Shown: positions 10,086 through 21,325, counted from the first letter of the stretch. The stretch: 64,000 nt of DNA from Azospirillum doebereinerae (GCF_003989665.1 NZ_RZIJ01000010.1:1-64000), one strand, 5' to 3'. Translations and numbers: made by a program. Notes: generated by a model not told the origin, from the letters alone.

Positions 10086-10178
10086 CGCCGAATTCACGGG
10101 GCGCCTTCGGCAAAGGGTGGTAATCGGCAGGGACCGTTCCGCCCAGCCACCTTCCACTCTGCCGCCGAGTGCCCGCCC

Positions 10179-11909
10179 ATGGCCAGCCGCCTCTCCGCCG
10201 CCAGCGCCTTCCTGAAGAACGTGTGGAGCATCGCCCGCCCCTACTGGTCGTCCGAGGAGCGCTGGGCCGCGCGCGGCCTGCTGGGGTCCATCGTCGGGCT
10301 GAACCTCGCCGCCGTCTTCATGGAGGTGTGGTTCACCCAGATCAACGCGACGATCTACAACGCGCTGGAGGACAAGGACGAGACCGGTTTCCTCCACGCC
10401 CTGCTGCTGTTCGGCGGGGTGGCGCTGGTGTTCATCGCGGTGGAGGTCTACCGGCTCTACCTGAACCAGATGTTGCAGATCCGCTGGCGCCGCTGGCTGA
10501 CCGAGCGGTATCTCGGCGACTGGCTGGAGAACCAGACCTATTACCGGCTGGCCTTCGCCGCCACCGGCACCGACAACCCCGACCAGCGCATCGCCGAGGA
10601 TCTGCGGGGCTTCGTGCAGCTGACGCTCAGCCTGTCGCTGGGCTTTCTGACCAACATCGTCTCGCTGGTGTCCTTCCTGGTCATCCTGTGGGGCCTGTCG
10701 GGCTCGGTCACCCTGTTCGGCTTCGAGATCCCCGGCTACATGGTGTGGGTGGCGCTGGTCTACGCCATCGCCGGCACCTGGATCACCCACAGGATCGGCA
10801 AGCCGTTGGCCGCGCTCAGCTTCGACCAGCAGAAATACGAGGCCGACTTCCGCTTCGCGCTCGTCCGCCTGCGCGAGAACGCCGAGAGCGTCGCCCTGCA
10901 AGGCGGCGAGGCGCAGGAGGCGCGCGGCTTCGCCGACCGCTTCGGCCGCGTCGTGTCGAACTGGTGGGCGCTGATGCGCACGCAGAAGCGCCTGCTGTGG
11001 TTCACTGCCGGCTATGGGCAGGTCGCCGTCATCTTCCCGCTGTTGGTCGCGGCGCCGCGCTATTTCGGCGGCGCCATCCCGTTGGGCGGGCTGATGCAGA
11101 CCTCGCAGGCCTTCGGGCAGGTCCAGGGAGCGTTGTCCTGGTTCATCGACGCCTACGTCAACCTCGCCGACTGGCACGCCACCACCATGCGCCTCGTCGG
11201 CTTCCGCGACGCGGTCGAGACGGTGCGCGCCGCCGGCCGCGACCACGCCGGGGTGGAACGCGCCACCGGAACCGATGCGGCGCTGCACCTCGACGGGTTG
11301 GCGCTGGCCACCCCCGGCGGCGCGCCGTTGCTGCGCGCCGACCTGACCGTCGCCCCCGGCGAACGCGTGCTGATCACCGGCCCGTCGGGATCGGGCAAGA
11401 GCACGCTGCTGCGCGCCGTTGCCGGCATCTGGCCCTTCGGCCAGGGGCGGGTGCGGCTGCCGGCCCAAGCCTCCTCCATGGTGCTGCCGCAGAAGCCCTA
11501 CATGCCCATCGGCACGCTCCGCGCCGCCGTCGCCTACCCCGCCCCGCCCGACGCCTTCGACGCCGAGACGGTGCGCGCGGTGCTCGACGCGGTCGGCATG
11601 GCCCCCTTCGCCGACCGGCTGGAGGAGCAGGACCATTGGGGGCAGCGCCTGTCCGGCGGCGAGCAGCAGCGCGTCGCCATCGCCCGCGCCCTGCTGCACA
11701 AGCCGGCTTGGCTCTATCTGGACGAGGCGACCTCGGCCTGCGACCCGGCGACGGAGGAACGGCTCTACGGCCTGCTGCGTGAGCGGCTTCCCGCCACCAC
11801 GCTGGTCAGCGTCGGACACCGCGCCAGCCTGAACGCCCACCACGACCGTCGCCTGACCTTGCGCCCGGCGGACGGCGACGGGATCGGCGAACTGGTCACG
11901 GCGGGCTGA
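10179..11909 (+). CDS. ABC transporter, fused permease/ATPase of the YddA/BclA (SbmA-BacA-like) type
   Basis: 576 residues. An N-terminal membrane domain (about 25-340) begins with the WFTQINATIYNALEDKD pattern shared by SbmA/BacA-related permeases. The nucleotide-binding domain has Walker A GPSGSGKST, signature LSGGEQQRVAIARALL and Walker B WLYLDEATSACD. SbmA and BacA lack an ATPase, while YddA and Bradyrhizobium BclA carry one as here. In rhizobia these proteins take up peptides, including plant antimicrobial peptides, and affect very-long-chain fatty-acid modification; transfer of that role to this gene is inference. The gene ends 14 nt inside the 3' end of the convergent lysR gene. Confidence 0.9.
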   Translation: MASRLSAASAFLKNVWSIARPYWSSEERWAARGLLGSIVGLNLAAVFMEVWFTQINATIYNALEDKDETGFLHALLLFGGVALVFIAVEVYRLYLNQMLQIRWRRWLTERYLGDWLENQTYYRLAFAATGTDNPDQRIAEDLRGFVQLTLSLSLGFLTNIVSLVSFLVILWGLSGSVTLFGFEIPGYMVWVALVYAIAGTWITHRIGKPLAALSFDQQKYEADFRFALVRLRENAESVALQGGEAQEARGFADRFGRVVSNWWALMRTQKRLLWFTAGYGQVAVIFPLLVAAPRYFGGAIPLGGLMQTSQAFGQVQGALSWFIDAYVNLADWHATTMRLVGFRDAVETVRAAGRDHAGVERATGTDAALHLDGLALATPGGAPLLRADLTVAPGERVLITGPSGSGKSTLLRAVAGIWPFGQGRVRLPAQASSMVLPQKPYMPIGTLRAAVAYPAPPDAFDAETVRAVLDAVGMAPFADRLEEQDHWGQRLSGGEQQRVAIARALLHKPAWLYLDEATSACDPATEERLYGLLRERLPATTLVSVGHRASLNAHHDRRLTLRPADGDGIGELVTAG

Positions 11910-12801
11910 CCGCCTCCCGCGCCGCGTCCAGCAGCCAGAGGCGGAAGGCGGCGAGCGGCGGGTGGTTGGCCTTGTTGCGGGGATGCACGAGGTAGTAGGC
12001 CCGCGCGCTGCGGTGCGGCCGGTCGATCGCGGGAACCAACACGCCTTCCGCCAGTTCGCCGCGCACCAGCAGGGTGGGCAGCAGCGCCACGCCCAGCCCC
12101 GCCTCGGCCGCCTGGGCGGTGGTGGCGAACTGCTCGAAGAACATGCCGGCCCCGGTGCGCGGCGCCAGCCCCTGGGCCTCGAACCACTCCCCCCAGGCAT
12201 CGGGCCGGGTGCTGGTGTGCAGCAGCGGCAGGGCGATCAGGTCGGCCGGCCCGGCGACCGGGTGCGCCGCCAGGAAGGACGGCGCGCAGACCGGCAGCAC
12301 CTCCTCGTCCAGCAGATGGTCGCAGACGGCGTCGGGCCAGTCGCCCAACCCGTAATGGATGGCCGCGTCGAGATCGTGGGTGCGGAAATCGAAGGGCGCC
12401 AGCTTGGTGGTGAAGTGCAGGACCACGTGCGGGTGCGCCTCCTGGAAGGCCGGAAGCCGTGGCACCAGCCAGCGCGTGCCGAAGGTCGGCAGGATGGCGA
12501 GGTTCAGCACGCCCCCCTTGGGCGCCGCGATGGTTCGCACCGTCGCCGCCGAGATCTGGCGCAACGCGTCGCGGATCGGCTCGGCGTAGAGCGCCCCCGT
12601 GGGGGTCAGGGTGACGCGTTGCCCCTTGCGGGTGAACAGCGGCGTGCCGATCTGGTCCTCAAGGGCCTTGATCTGGCGGCTGACGGCGCCCTGGGTCAGC
12701 GACAGCTCGTTCGCCGCCGTCGTGAAACTGCCGGTGCGCGCCGCCGCCTCGAAGGCGGTCAGCGCGCTCATCGAGGGAAGAAGACGGCGCTGCAAATCCA
12801 T
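11896..12801 (-). CDS. LysR-family transcriptional regulator (GcvA-like)
   Basis: 301 residues. The N-terminal winged helix (AFEAAARTGSFTTAANEL, then TQGAVSRQIKALE at about 34-46) matches the GcvA-type LysR subgroup, followed by a substrate-binding domain with two alpha/beta lobes. It is divergent from the ThDP enzyme and ALDH genes at 12913-16091, the usual arrangement for a LysR protein and its target. A perfect inverted repeat (12804-12830) lies immediately before its start codon and is the likely binding site, implying autoregulation. The inducer is unknown. Confidence 0.9.
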   Translation of the reverse strand: MDLQRRLLPSMSALTAFEAAARTGSFTTAANELSLTQGAVSRQIKALEDQIGTPLFTRKGQRVTLTPTGALYAEPIRDALRQISAATVRTIAAPKGGVLNLAILPTFGTRWLVPRLPAFQEAHPHVVLHFTTKLAPFDFRTHDLDAAIHYGLGDWPDAVCDHLLDEEVLPVCAPSFLAAHPVAGPADLIALPLLHTSTRPDAWGEWFEAQGLAPRTGAGMFFEQFATTAQAAEAGLGVALLPTLLVRGELAEGVLVPAIDRPHRSARAYYLVHPRNKANHPPLAAFRLWLLDAAREAVSPP

Positions 12802-12803
12802 CC

Positions 12804-12830
12804 CAGGTCATTACCACAGCTCATGACCTG
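12804..12830. promoter_or_regulatory. Probable LysR operator (8-bp inverted repeat, 11-nt spacer)
   Basis: CAGGTCAT at 12804-12811 and its exact complement ATGACCTG at 12823-12830 are separated by 11 nt. The inner T and A give the T-N11-A form typical of LysR sites. It lies between the divergent LysR gene (start 12801) and the ThDP gene (start 12913), so binding there could control both. Confidence 0.75.
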
Positions 12831-12912
12831 CGGAAAGAAAGTCGGTTGCGGGACGCCGCGCGGCGAGGCACCGTCAACCGTCACGAAGTGGGACAGGCGG
12901 AGCGAGGATTCG

Positions 12913-14571
12913 ATGAAGACCGGTGGCCAGTTGATCGTCGAGGCGCTGGAGGCGCAGGGCGTGCGTCGGGTGTTCGGCGTGCCGGGCGAGAGCTACCTCG
13001 CGGTGCTGGACGCGCTGCACGACAGCCCCATCGAGATGGTCGTCTGCCGTCACGAGGGCGGCGCCGCCATGATGGCCGAGGCGCAGGCCAAGCTGACCGG
13101 CCGCCCCGGCGTCTGCCTCGTCACCCGCGGTCCCGGCGCCACCAACGCCGCGTCCGGCATCCACGTCGCCCAGCAGGACGAGACTCCTCTGATCGTGCTG
13201 GTCGGCCAGATCGAGCGCGGCATGCGCGGCCGCGACGCCTTCCAGGAGGTCGATTACGGCAAGCTGTTCGGCGGCATGGCGAAATGGGTCGCCGAGATCG
13301 ACAGCGCCGACCGCGTGCCGGAGATGATCTCGCGCGCCTTCCACACCGCCATGGCGGGCCGCCCCGGCCCCGTGGTGCTGGCCCTGCCCGAGGACACGCT
13401 GACCGAGGTCGCCGACGCCGTCGCCGCGCCGCGCGCCGAAGCGGTGGAAAGCGCCCCGACCCCGTCGCAGATCGCCGAGTTCGGCCGGCTGCTGGCCAAG
13501 GCGGAGCGCCCGCTGCTGGTCGTCGGCGGCTCGCGCTGGACCGAGGAGTCGGTGGCGGCGCTCCAGGGCTTCGCCGAGCGCTTCTCGCTGCCGGTCGCGG
13601 TCACCTTCCGCCGCCAGATGCTGTTCGACCACGCCCACCCGCTCTACGCCGGGGACGTCGGGCTGGGCATCAACCCGAAGCTCTCGGCCCTGGTGGCGGA
13701 CAGCGACCTGCTGATCCTGCTGGGCGACCGCTTCTCCGAGGTGCCGTCGCAGAGCTACACGCTTCTCGGCATCCCCGATCCGGGCAAGGCCGTGGTCCAC
13801 GTCCACCCCGGCGCCGAGGAGATCGGCCGCGTCCACCGCCCGGCGCTGGGCGTCGTCGCGACGCCGGGCGCCTTCCTCGAGGCGGTGTCGGGCCTCGCCG
13901 TTCCGCCCTCCCCCGGCTGGGCCGCCCGCGCCGAGGCGGCGCACGCCGCCTACGAGGCCTGGAGCACCCCGCCCAAGAGCATCCCCGGCGACGTGCAGAT
14001 GGGCGACGTGATGGCGTGGCTGAACGAGCGGCTGGCCGACGACGCGGTCTTCACCAACGGCGCCGGCAACTACGCGACCTGGATCCACCGTTTCCGCCGC
14101 TTCCGCCGCTTCGGCACCCAGGCCGCGCCGGTCTGCGGCTCGATGGGCTACGGTCTGCCCGCCGCCGTCGCCGCCAAGCTGGAACACCCCGAGCGCGACG
14201 TGCTGTGCTTCGCCGGCGACGGCTGCTTCCAGATGACCGGGCTGGAGTTCGGCACCGCCGTGCAGGAGGGCGCCGCCGTGCTGGTGCTGGTCATCGACAA
14301 CGGCATGTACGGCACCATCCGCATGCACCAGGAGCGCGAGTATCCCGGCCGCGTGTCCGGCACGCAGCTGCGCAACCCCGATTTCGCCGCCTTCGCCCGC
14401 AGCTACGGCGGGCATGGCGAGACGGTGGAGCGCACCGAGGAGTTCGCCCCGGCCTTCGAGCGCGCCCGCGCGTCCGGCCTGCCCGCCATCATCCACGTGA
14501 AGCTCGATCCCGAGGCCCTGACGCCGACCCGGACCCTGTCCGAGATCCGCGCCGCCGGCGCCTCGCGCTAA
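12913..14571 (+). CDS. Thiamine diphosphate enzyme, acetolactate synthase-like / 2-oxo acid decarboxylase-like
   Basis: 552 residues with the three-domain fold of the acetohydroxyacid synthase superfamily. The N-terminal Pyr domain has CRHEGGAAMMAEA with the cofactor-activating Glu and GPGATNAASG. The PP domain has the ThDP-binding pattern GDGCFQMTGLEF...VIDN. It is clearly different from the true IlvB encoded at 16890, and no small subunit follows it. The downstream neighbour is an aldehyde dehydrogenase, so a reasonable guess is decarboxylation of a 2-oxo acid to an aldehyde that the neighbour oxidises; an oxidase or lyase role is also possible. ATG 12913 is preceded by GAGGA. Control by the divergent LysR protein is likely. 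Confidence 0.85.
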   Translation: MKTGGQLIVEALEAQGVRRVFGVPGESYLAVLDALHDSPIEMVVCRHEGGAAMMAEAQAKLTGRPGVCLVTRGPGATNAASGIHVAQQDETPLIVLVGQIERGMRGRDAFQEVDYGKLFGGMAKWVAEIDSADRVPEMISRAFHTAMAGRPGPVVLALPEDTLTEVADAVAAPRAEAVESAPTPSQIAEFGRLLAKAERPLLVVGGSRWTEESVAALQGFAERFSLPVAVTFRRQMLFDHAHPLYAGDVGLGINPKLSALVADSDLLILLGDRFSEVPSQSYTLLGIPDPGKAVVHVHPGAEEIGRVHRPALGVVATPGAFLEAVSGLAVPPSPGWAARAEAAHAAYEAWSTPPKSIPGDVQMGDVMAWLNERLADDAVFTNGAGNYATWIHRFRRFRRFGTQAAPVCGSMGYGLPAAVAAKLEHPERDVLCFAGDGCFQMTGLEFGTAVQEGAAVLVLVIDNGMYGTIRMHQEREYPGRVSGTQLRNPDFAAFARSYGGHGETVERTEEFAPAFERARASGLPAIIHVKLDPEALTPTRTLSEIRAAGASR

Positions 14572-14594
14572 GTTTGTCAGAAGGAACCATCCCG

Positions 14595-16091
14595 GTGCAG
14601 CACAGCGACATTCTTTCCCGTTTCGGCCTTACCTCCTCGACCGGCGCCGGTCTCACCGCGCGGTCGCCGGTGGACGGGTCCACGCTCGCCACCGTCGCCG
14701 AGACCGACGCGGCCCTGGTGCCGGACATCGTCGCCAACGCCGCCCGCGCCTTCGAGGCGTGGCGCAGCGTCCCGGCCCCGCGCCGGGGCGAGCTGGTCCG
14801 CCTGCTCGGCGAGGAGCTGCGCGCCGCCAAGGAGGATCTCGGCCGTCTGGTGTCGCTGGAAGCCGGCAAGATCTATCAGGAGGGCCTCGGCGAGGTCCAG
14901 GAGATGATCGACATCTGCGACTTCGCGGTCGGCCTCTCCCGCCAGCTCTACGGCCTGACCATCGCGTCGGAGCGGCCGGGCCACGCGATGCGCGAGACTT
15001 GGCACCCGATGGGTCCGTGCCTCGTCATCTCGGCCTTCAACTTCCCGGTCGCGGTGTGGTCGTGGAACGCGGCGCTGGCGCTGGTCTGCGGCGATCCGGT
15101 GATCTGGAAGCCGTCGGAAAAGACCCCGCTGACCGCCGCCGCCTGTCAGGTGATCTTCGAGCGCGCCGCCGCCCGCTTCGGCGACGCGCCGGCCAACCTG
15201 TCCCAGGTCGTCCAGGGCAGCCGCGCCGTCGGCGAGGCGCTGGTGGCGCATCCGGGCCTGCCGCTGGTCTCGGCCACCGGTTCGACCCGCATGGGCCGCG
15301 AGGTCGCCAAGTCGGTCGCCGACCGCTTCGGCCGCACCATCCTGGAGCTGGGCGGCAACAACGCGATGATCGTCGCGCCGTCGGCCGACCTCGACATGGC
15401 GCTGCGGGCGATCCTGTTCTCCGCCGTCGGCACCTGCGGGCAGCGCTGCACCACGCTGCGCCGGCTGATCGTCCACAAGGATGTGGCCGGCAAGCTGCTG
15501 CCGCGCCTGAAGTCGGCCTACGCCTCGGTCGCCATCGGCAACCCGCTCGACGACGGCATCCTGATGGGGCCGCTGGTCGACGCCGACGCCTTCAAGGCGA
15601 TGCAGTCGGCGCTTGAGAAAGCCAAGGCCGAGGGCGGCTCCGTCACCGGCGGCGCGCGCACGCTGACCGACCGCTTCGCCGACGCCTTCTACGTCACCCC
15701 GGCCATCGTCGAGATGCCCGGCCAGACCGAGGTGGTCCGGCACGAGACCTTCGCGCCGATCCTCTACGTGATGACCTACGAGACGCTGGACGAGGCCATC
15801 GCGCTGCAGAACGCCGTCCCGCAGGGCCTGTCCTCCTGCATCTTCTCGACCGACCTGCGCGAGACGGAGCGGTTCCTGTCGGCGTCGGGTTCGGACTGCG
15901 GCATCGCCAACGTCAACATCGGGCCGAGCGGGGCCGAGATCGGCGGCGCCTTCGGCGGCGAGAAGGACACCGGCGGCGGCCGCGAATCCGGCTCCGACGC
16001 CTGGAAGGCCTACATGCGCCGGCAGACCGCGACGGTGAACTACTCCTCCGCGCTGCCGCTGGCCCAGGGCATCAAGTTCGACGTGGGCTGA
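14595..16091 (+). CDS. Aldehyde dehydrogenase, ALDH7 (antiquitin/AmaB) type
   Basis: 498 residues. Long stretches match the ALDH7 family as I know it: GEVQEMIDICDFAVGLSRQL, ISAFNFPVAVWSWN, LELGGNNAMI with the general-base Glu, GTCGQRCTTLRR with the catalytic Cys, and GGAFGGEKDTGGGRESGSD. ALDH7 enzymes such as AmaB oxidise alpha-aminoadipate semialdehyde (open form of piperideine-6-carboxylate) in lysine breakdown. The GTG start has AAGGAA 8 nt before it and lies 23 nt after the ThDP gene, so the two form an operon. A lysine-catabolic role is plausible, but the ThDP partner is not a standard member of that route. Confidence 0.9.
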   Translation: MQHSDILSRFGLTSSTGAGLTARSPVDGSTLATVAETDAALVPDIVANAARAFEAWRSVPAPRRGELVRLLGEELRAAKEDLGRLVSLEAGKIYQEGLGEVQEMIDICDFAVGLSRQLYGLTIASERPGHAMRETWHPMGPCLVISAFNFPVAVWSWNAALALVCGDPVIWKPSEKTPLTAAACQVIFERAAARFGDAPANLSQVVQGSRAVGEALVAHPGLPLVSATGSTRMGREVAKSVADRFGRTILELGGNNAMIVAPSADLDMALRAILFSAVGTCGQRCTTLRRLIVHKDVAGKLLPRLKSAYASVAIGNPLDDGILMGPLVDADAFKAMQSALEKAKAEGGSVTGGARTLTDRFADAFYVTPAIVEMPGQTEVVRHETFAPILYVMTYETLDEAIALQNAVPQGLSSCIFSTDLRETERFLSASGSDCGIANVNIGPSGAEIGGAFGGEKDTGGGRESGSDAWKAYMRRQTATVNYSSALPLAQGIKFDVG

Positions 16092-16114
16092 TTCTCGCCC
16101 ACGGGCGCCAACTT

Positions 16115-16266
16115 AGCCCTCTCCCCCCGGGGAGAGGGTTGGGTGAGGGGGAAGCGCCACGACCGGTTGACGGAAAAGTCATGGACGTGATTCTTTTCCG
16201 GCCTATCGGCCGTAACCCCCTCACCGGCCCTTCGGGCCACCCTCTCCCCGAGGGCGGAGAGGGTTA
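16115..16266. repeat. REP-like palindromic element after the ALDH gene
   Basis: First unit: CCCTCTCCCC (16117-16126) with GGGGAGAGGG (16129-16138), followed by TTGGGTGAGGGGG. The second unit (about 16215-16266) has the complementary CCCCCTCACC, a short hairpin GGCCCTTCGGGCC, and CCCTCTCCCC...GGAGAGGGTT. The two units face each other over about 75 nt, the form of a mosaic repeat. It lies between the ends of the convergent ALDH and ccdA-like genes. Confidence 0.75.
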
Positions 16267-16334
16267 CAGGCTCCGCAGATTTCATACGCTGTTGGAAACG
16301 TTGAAAAACGCGTTTCCAAGGACTCAACGCGCCA

Positions 16335-16565
16335 TCAATAGAGCCGTTGTTTCGCCAACGGAAGGCTATGCGCCTCGACGTAGGCGTTGGAGGACGCAAG
16401 CGCCTCCCGATTCGCCTCCAACCATTGCCTGTCGCACAATTCGGCAATCCCGCGCGATACGTTGATGCCCAGCGCCTTGGCCTGCTCCAGCAGATCGCTG
16501 TTGAGGCTGACGTTGGTTGCCCGCTTCGGAGCGGAGGCGTCGAACGAAAGGCGCGTGTCGGGCAT
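16335..16565 (-). CDS. CcdA-family antitoxin, apparently without its toxin
   Basis: About 76 residues. RATNVSLNSDLLEQAKALGINVSRGIA resembles the ribbon-helix-helix N-terminus of CcdA, and the tail WLEANREALASSNAYVEAHSLPLAKQR resembles the CcdA C-terminal segment that binds and neutralises CcdB. The third ATG of a cluster (16565) has GGAGAG 6-7 nt before it; starts at 16583 and 16577 are less likely. In ccd operons ccdB follows directly, but here the next 70 nt are non-coding and lead into the REP-like element and the convergent ALDH gene. No CcdB-like frame is present on either side, so it seems an orphan antitoxin or relic. Confidence 0.75.
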   Translation of the reverse strand: MPDTRLSFDASAPKRATNVSLNSDLLEQAKALGINVSRGIAELCDRQWLEANREALASSNAYVEAHSLPLAKQRLY

Positions 16566-16889
16566 CGGTCTCTCCATAACCATGCGCAGTCATGATGCGC
16601 ATGCCTCTTGGCACGATCAAGGATGGCTTTCGCACAGTGCGGTTCCGCCCTGTTTTTCAACCGGAAAACATTTGCGCAACAATCGGAAAAATGAATGCCA
16701 AAAAACTTTTCGATCATTCGCAAAATGGGTTGACCTGTGACGCCCCCTTTGGCTAGTTTGCGGCTCCCGCCCCAACCAAGCGTGGCTAAGCCGTTGTTTT
16801 GACGGCCAAGCCCGTCAGGCCGGCGGTAGTCCCGGGGAAACGGGCGCCCGAAGGAGAGAGGCGCCCCATCTACGAAAAGGTCGTGAGCG
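16566..16889. other. Control region of ilvBN
   Basis: A 324-nt gap between the divergent ccdA-like gene and ilvB. It holds a possible promoter (16730-16758), then a GC-rich leader of about 130 nt with short hairpins (such as GCCGTT with GACGGC, 16790-16806). I looked for a leader peptide rich in Leu, Ile or Val codons and found none, so classical ribosome-mediated attenuation is not supported. Confidence 0.5.
16730..16758 (+). promoter_or_regulatory. Possible sigma-70-type promoter of ilvB
   Basis: TTGACC (16730-16735), a 17-nt spacer and CTAGTT (16753-16758). The -35 box is good and the -10 box weak. It lies in the AT-richer part of the gap, about 130 nt before ilvB. Confidence 0.4.
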
Positions 16890-18653
<1,764 letters not shown>

Positions 18654-18693
18654 TCGGCTTTTGACGGAACGCTCGGCGCGAGGAATGGGAATC

Positions 18694-19203
18694 ATGGACG
18701 AAAGCAAGATCGAGAAGCACACCATCGCGGTGCTGGTGGACAACGAGCCGGGCGTGCTGGCGCGCGTCATCGGGCTGTTCTCCGGCCGCGGCTACAACAT
18801 CGAAAGCCTGACGGTGGCGGAGGTCAACAACGCCGACCACCTGTCGCGCATCACGCTGGTGACCTCGGGCACCCGGATGGTCATCGAGCAGATCAAGGCC
18901 CAGCTCGACCGGCTGGTCCCGATCCACCGGGTCCACGACCTGACGGACGAGGGGCCGTCGGTGGAGCGCGAACTGGCGCTGGTCAAGGTGGCCGGAACCG
19001 GCGAGAAGCGCATCGAGGCGCTGCGTCTGGCCGACATCTTCAAGGCCACCGTGCTCGACGCGACGCTGACCTCCTTCGTCTTCGAGCTGACCGGCAGCAC
19101 GGCGCAGGTCGACGATTTCGTCGGGCTGATGTCCCAGCTCGGTCTGGTCGAGGCCAGCCGCACCGGCGTGGTCGCCATGTCGAAGGGTCCCTCCGGCTTC
19201 TGA
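18694..19203 (+). CDS. ilvN: Acetolactate synthase, small (regulatory) subunit
   Basis: 169 residues, the standard IlvN/IlvH length. The N-terminal ACT domain (HTIAVLVDNEPGVLARVIGLFSGRGYNIESLTV) binds valine and gives feedback control of IlvB; the C-terminal domain (ELALVKVAG onward) stabilises the dimer. The ATG at 18694 has AGGA 9 nt upstream; an ATG at 18685 abuts the same AGGA and is too close, and the open frame beginning at 18661 adds non-family sequence. Translated from the ilvBN message. Confidence 0.95.
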   Translation: MDESKIEKHTIAVLVDNEPGVLARVIGLFSGRGYNIESLTVAEVNNADHLSRITLVTSGTRMVIEQIKAQLDRLVPIHRVHDLTDEGPSVERELALVKVAGTGEKRIEALRLADIFKATVLDATLTSFVFELTGSTAQVDDFVGLMSQLGLVEASRTGVVAMSKGPSGF

Positions 19204-19296
19204 TCAAACCGGAACCGGGTTCTTATCCAACGGTCAGGGCGGCGAAAATCGCAAGGAAGCTCCGCGTTTCGCCGCCGGATCATGCGATTGTTTCGC

Positions 19297-19326
19297 TTGA
19301 CGGACGGCTTTGCTCAATGGAGTAAT
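19297..19326 (+). promoter_or_regulatory. Possible promoter of ilvC
   Basis: TTGACG (19297-19302), 18-nt spacer, AGTAAT (19321-19326), about 60 nt before the ilvC start. The 181-nt ilvN-ilvC gap shows no strong terminator, so ilvC may use this promoter as well as read-through from ilvBN. Confidence 0.45.
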
Positions 19327-19366
19327 CCGCCGGCAAGGGAACGCACTCATCACCTTAGTGTTGTGA

Positions 19367-20404
<1,038 letters not shown>

Positions 20405-20437
20405 TCGGCGTTTTCGCCAAACTGGTCTGATTTGTGG

Positions 20438-20464
20438 AAAGCGCGTCCTTCGGGGCGCGCTTTT
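20438..20464 (+). terminator. Rho-independent terminator of the ilv genes
   Basis: An 11-bp stem (AAAGCGCGTCC with GGGCGCGCTTT, one G-T pair) capped by a TTCG tetraloop, followed by T residues. The A and T flanks are complementary, so it may also act on the opposite strand for the convergent ArsR gene ending at 20480. Confidence 0.9.
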
Positions 20465-20479
20465 CGTTTGTGGAGCTTT

Positions 20480-21193
20480 CTACGCGACACCGTCCTGCTC
20501 CGGCGGAATCCCGAACGTGGCGGCGAACCCCTCTCGCCCCTCGGCCGTGACCGACACGGCGCGGCTGTCGGGAACGCGCGCGATCCATCCCAGCGCCAGC
20601 GACCGGTCGAGCAGCCCGGCCCCAAGCCGGCCGGCGAGGTGCGGGCGGCGCTCGCTCCAGTCCAGGCAGGTCCGGCAGAGCGGGCGTCGGCCCGTAAGTT
20701 CCGTCCCAAGCCCGATCCCGAAATCGTCCAGGAACCGCCGCCCCGCTGCCGTCACCACGCCGGTCCCATCGGCAAGCACGACGTGCCCCTGCGCATGCAG
20801 CGCATCGGCGAGCGCGATTCCCAACCGTCCGGCCAGATGGTCGTAGCAGGTGCGGGCGGCCCGCAGCGCCTCGTCCTTCGGCCCGACCGGACGGTGACGT
20901 TTCGGCCCCGAGGCCGCGAGCGCCATCAGCGCCTCCATCGCCTGGGCGATCTCGGGCGAGGCCAAGCGGTAGTAACGATGCCGCCCCTGCTTTTCCAGGG
21001 CGAGCAGCCCAGCCCCCGCCAGCTTGGCGAGGTGCCCGCTGGTCGTCGGCGCGCCGACGCCGGCGTGCCACGCCAGTTCGCCGGCCGTGAGCGCCTGCCC
21101 GCCCATCAGCGCTGAGAGAATGTTCGCGCGGGCGGGATCCCCGATCAGGGCCGCGATCTCCGCGATGCTGTTTCCGGAAGCGATGTTCGACAT
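20480..21193 (-). CDS. ArsR/SmtB-type winged-helix regulator with long C-terminal domain
   Basis: 237 residues, about twice the classic ArsR length. Residues 10-95 form the ArsR winged helix (IGDPARANILSALMGGQALTAGELA, then TTSGHLAKLAGAGLLALEKQGRHRYYRLA). The second half has YDHLAGRLGIALADAL and GRRPLCRTCLDWSERRPHLAGRLGAGLL; its three cysteines (one in RTCYDHLAG, two in LCRTCLDW) could sense a metal or thiol, but this is not shown. It is divergent from the DMT exporter at 21326, its probable target. The 132-nt gap between them contains short symmetric elements such as TCCGTCACGGA. Confidence 0.85.
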   Translation of the reverse strand: MSNIASGNSIAEIAALIGDPARANILSALMGGQALTAGELAWHAGVGAPTTSGHLAKLAGAGLLALEKQGRHRYYRLASPEIAQAMEALMALAASGPKRHRPVGPKDEALRAARTCYDHLAGRLGIALADALHAQGHVVLADGTGVVTAAGRRFLDDFGIGLGTELTGRRPLCRTCLDWSERRPHLAGRLGAGLLDRSLALGWIARVPDSRAVSVTAEGREGFAATFGIPPEQDGVA

Positions 21194-21325
21194 AAGGCCG
21201 ATGATAATCCGCTCCGGCCGGGCCGTCTGCCTCGCATGGTTCGACCGGGACCGAAACGTCCGTCACGGATTCCGGAACGGAAGGCTGGCATGGTCGCCAT
21301 CCCCCCAAACGACCGAGGCCAGACC

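Noticed and set aside
16759..16889. Transcription attenuator with leader peptide before ilvB
   Set aside because: No short frame rich in Leu, Ile or Val codons and no terminator/antiterminator pair could be made out.
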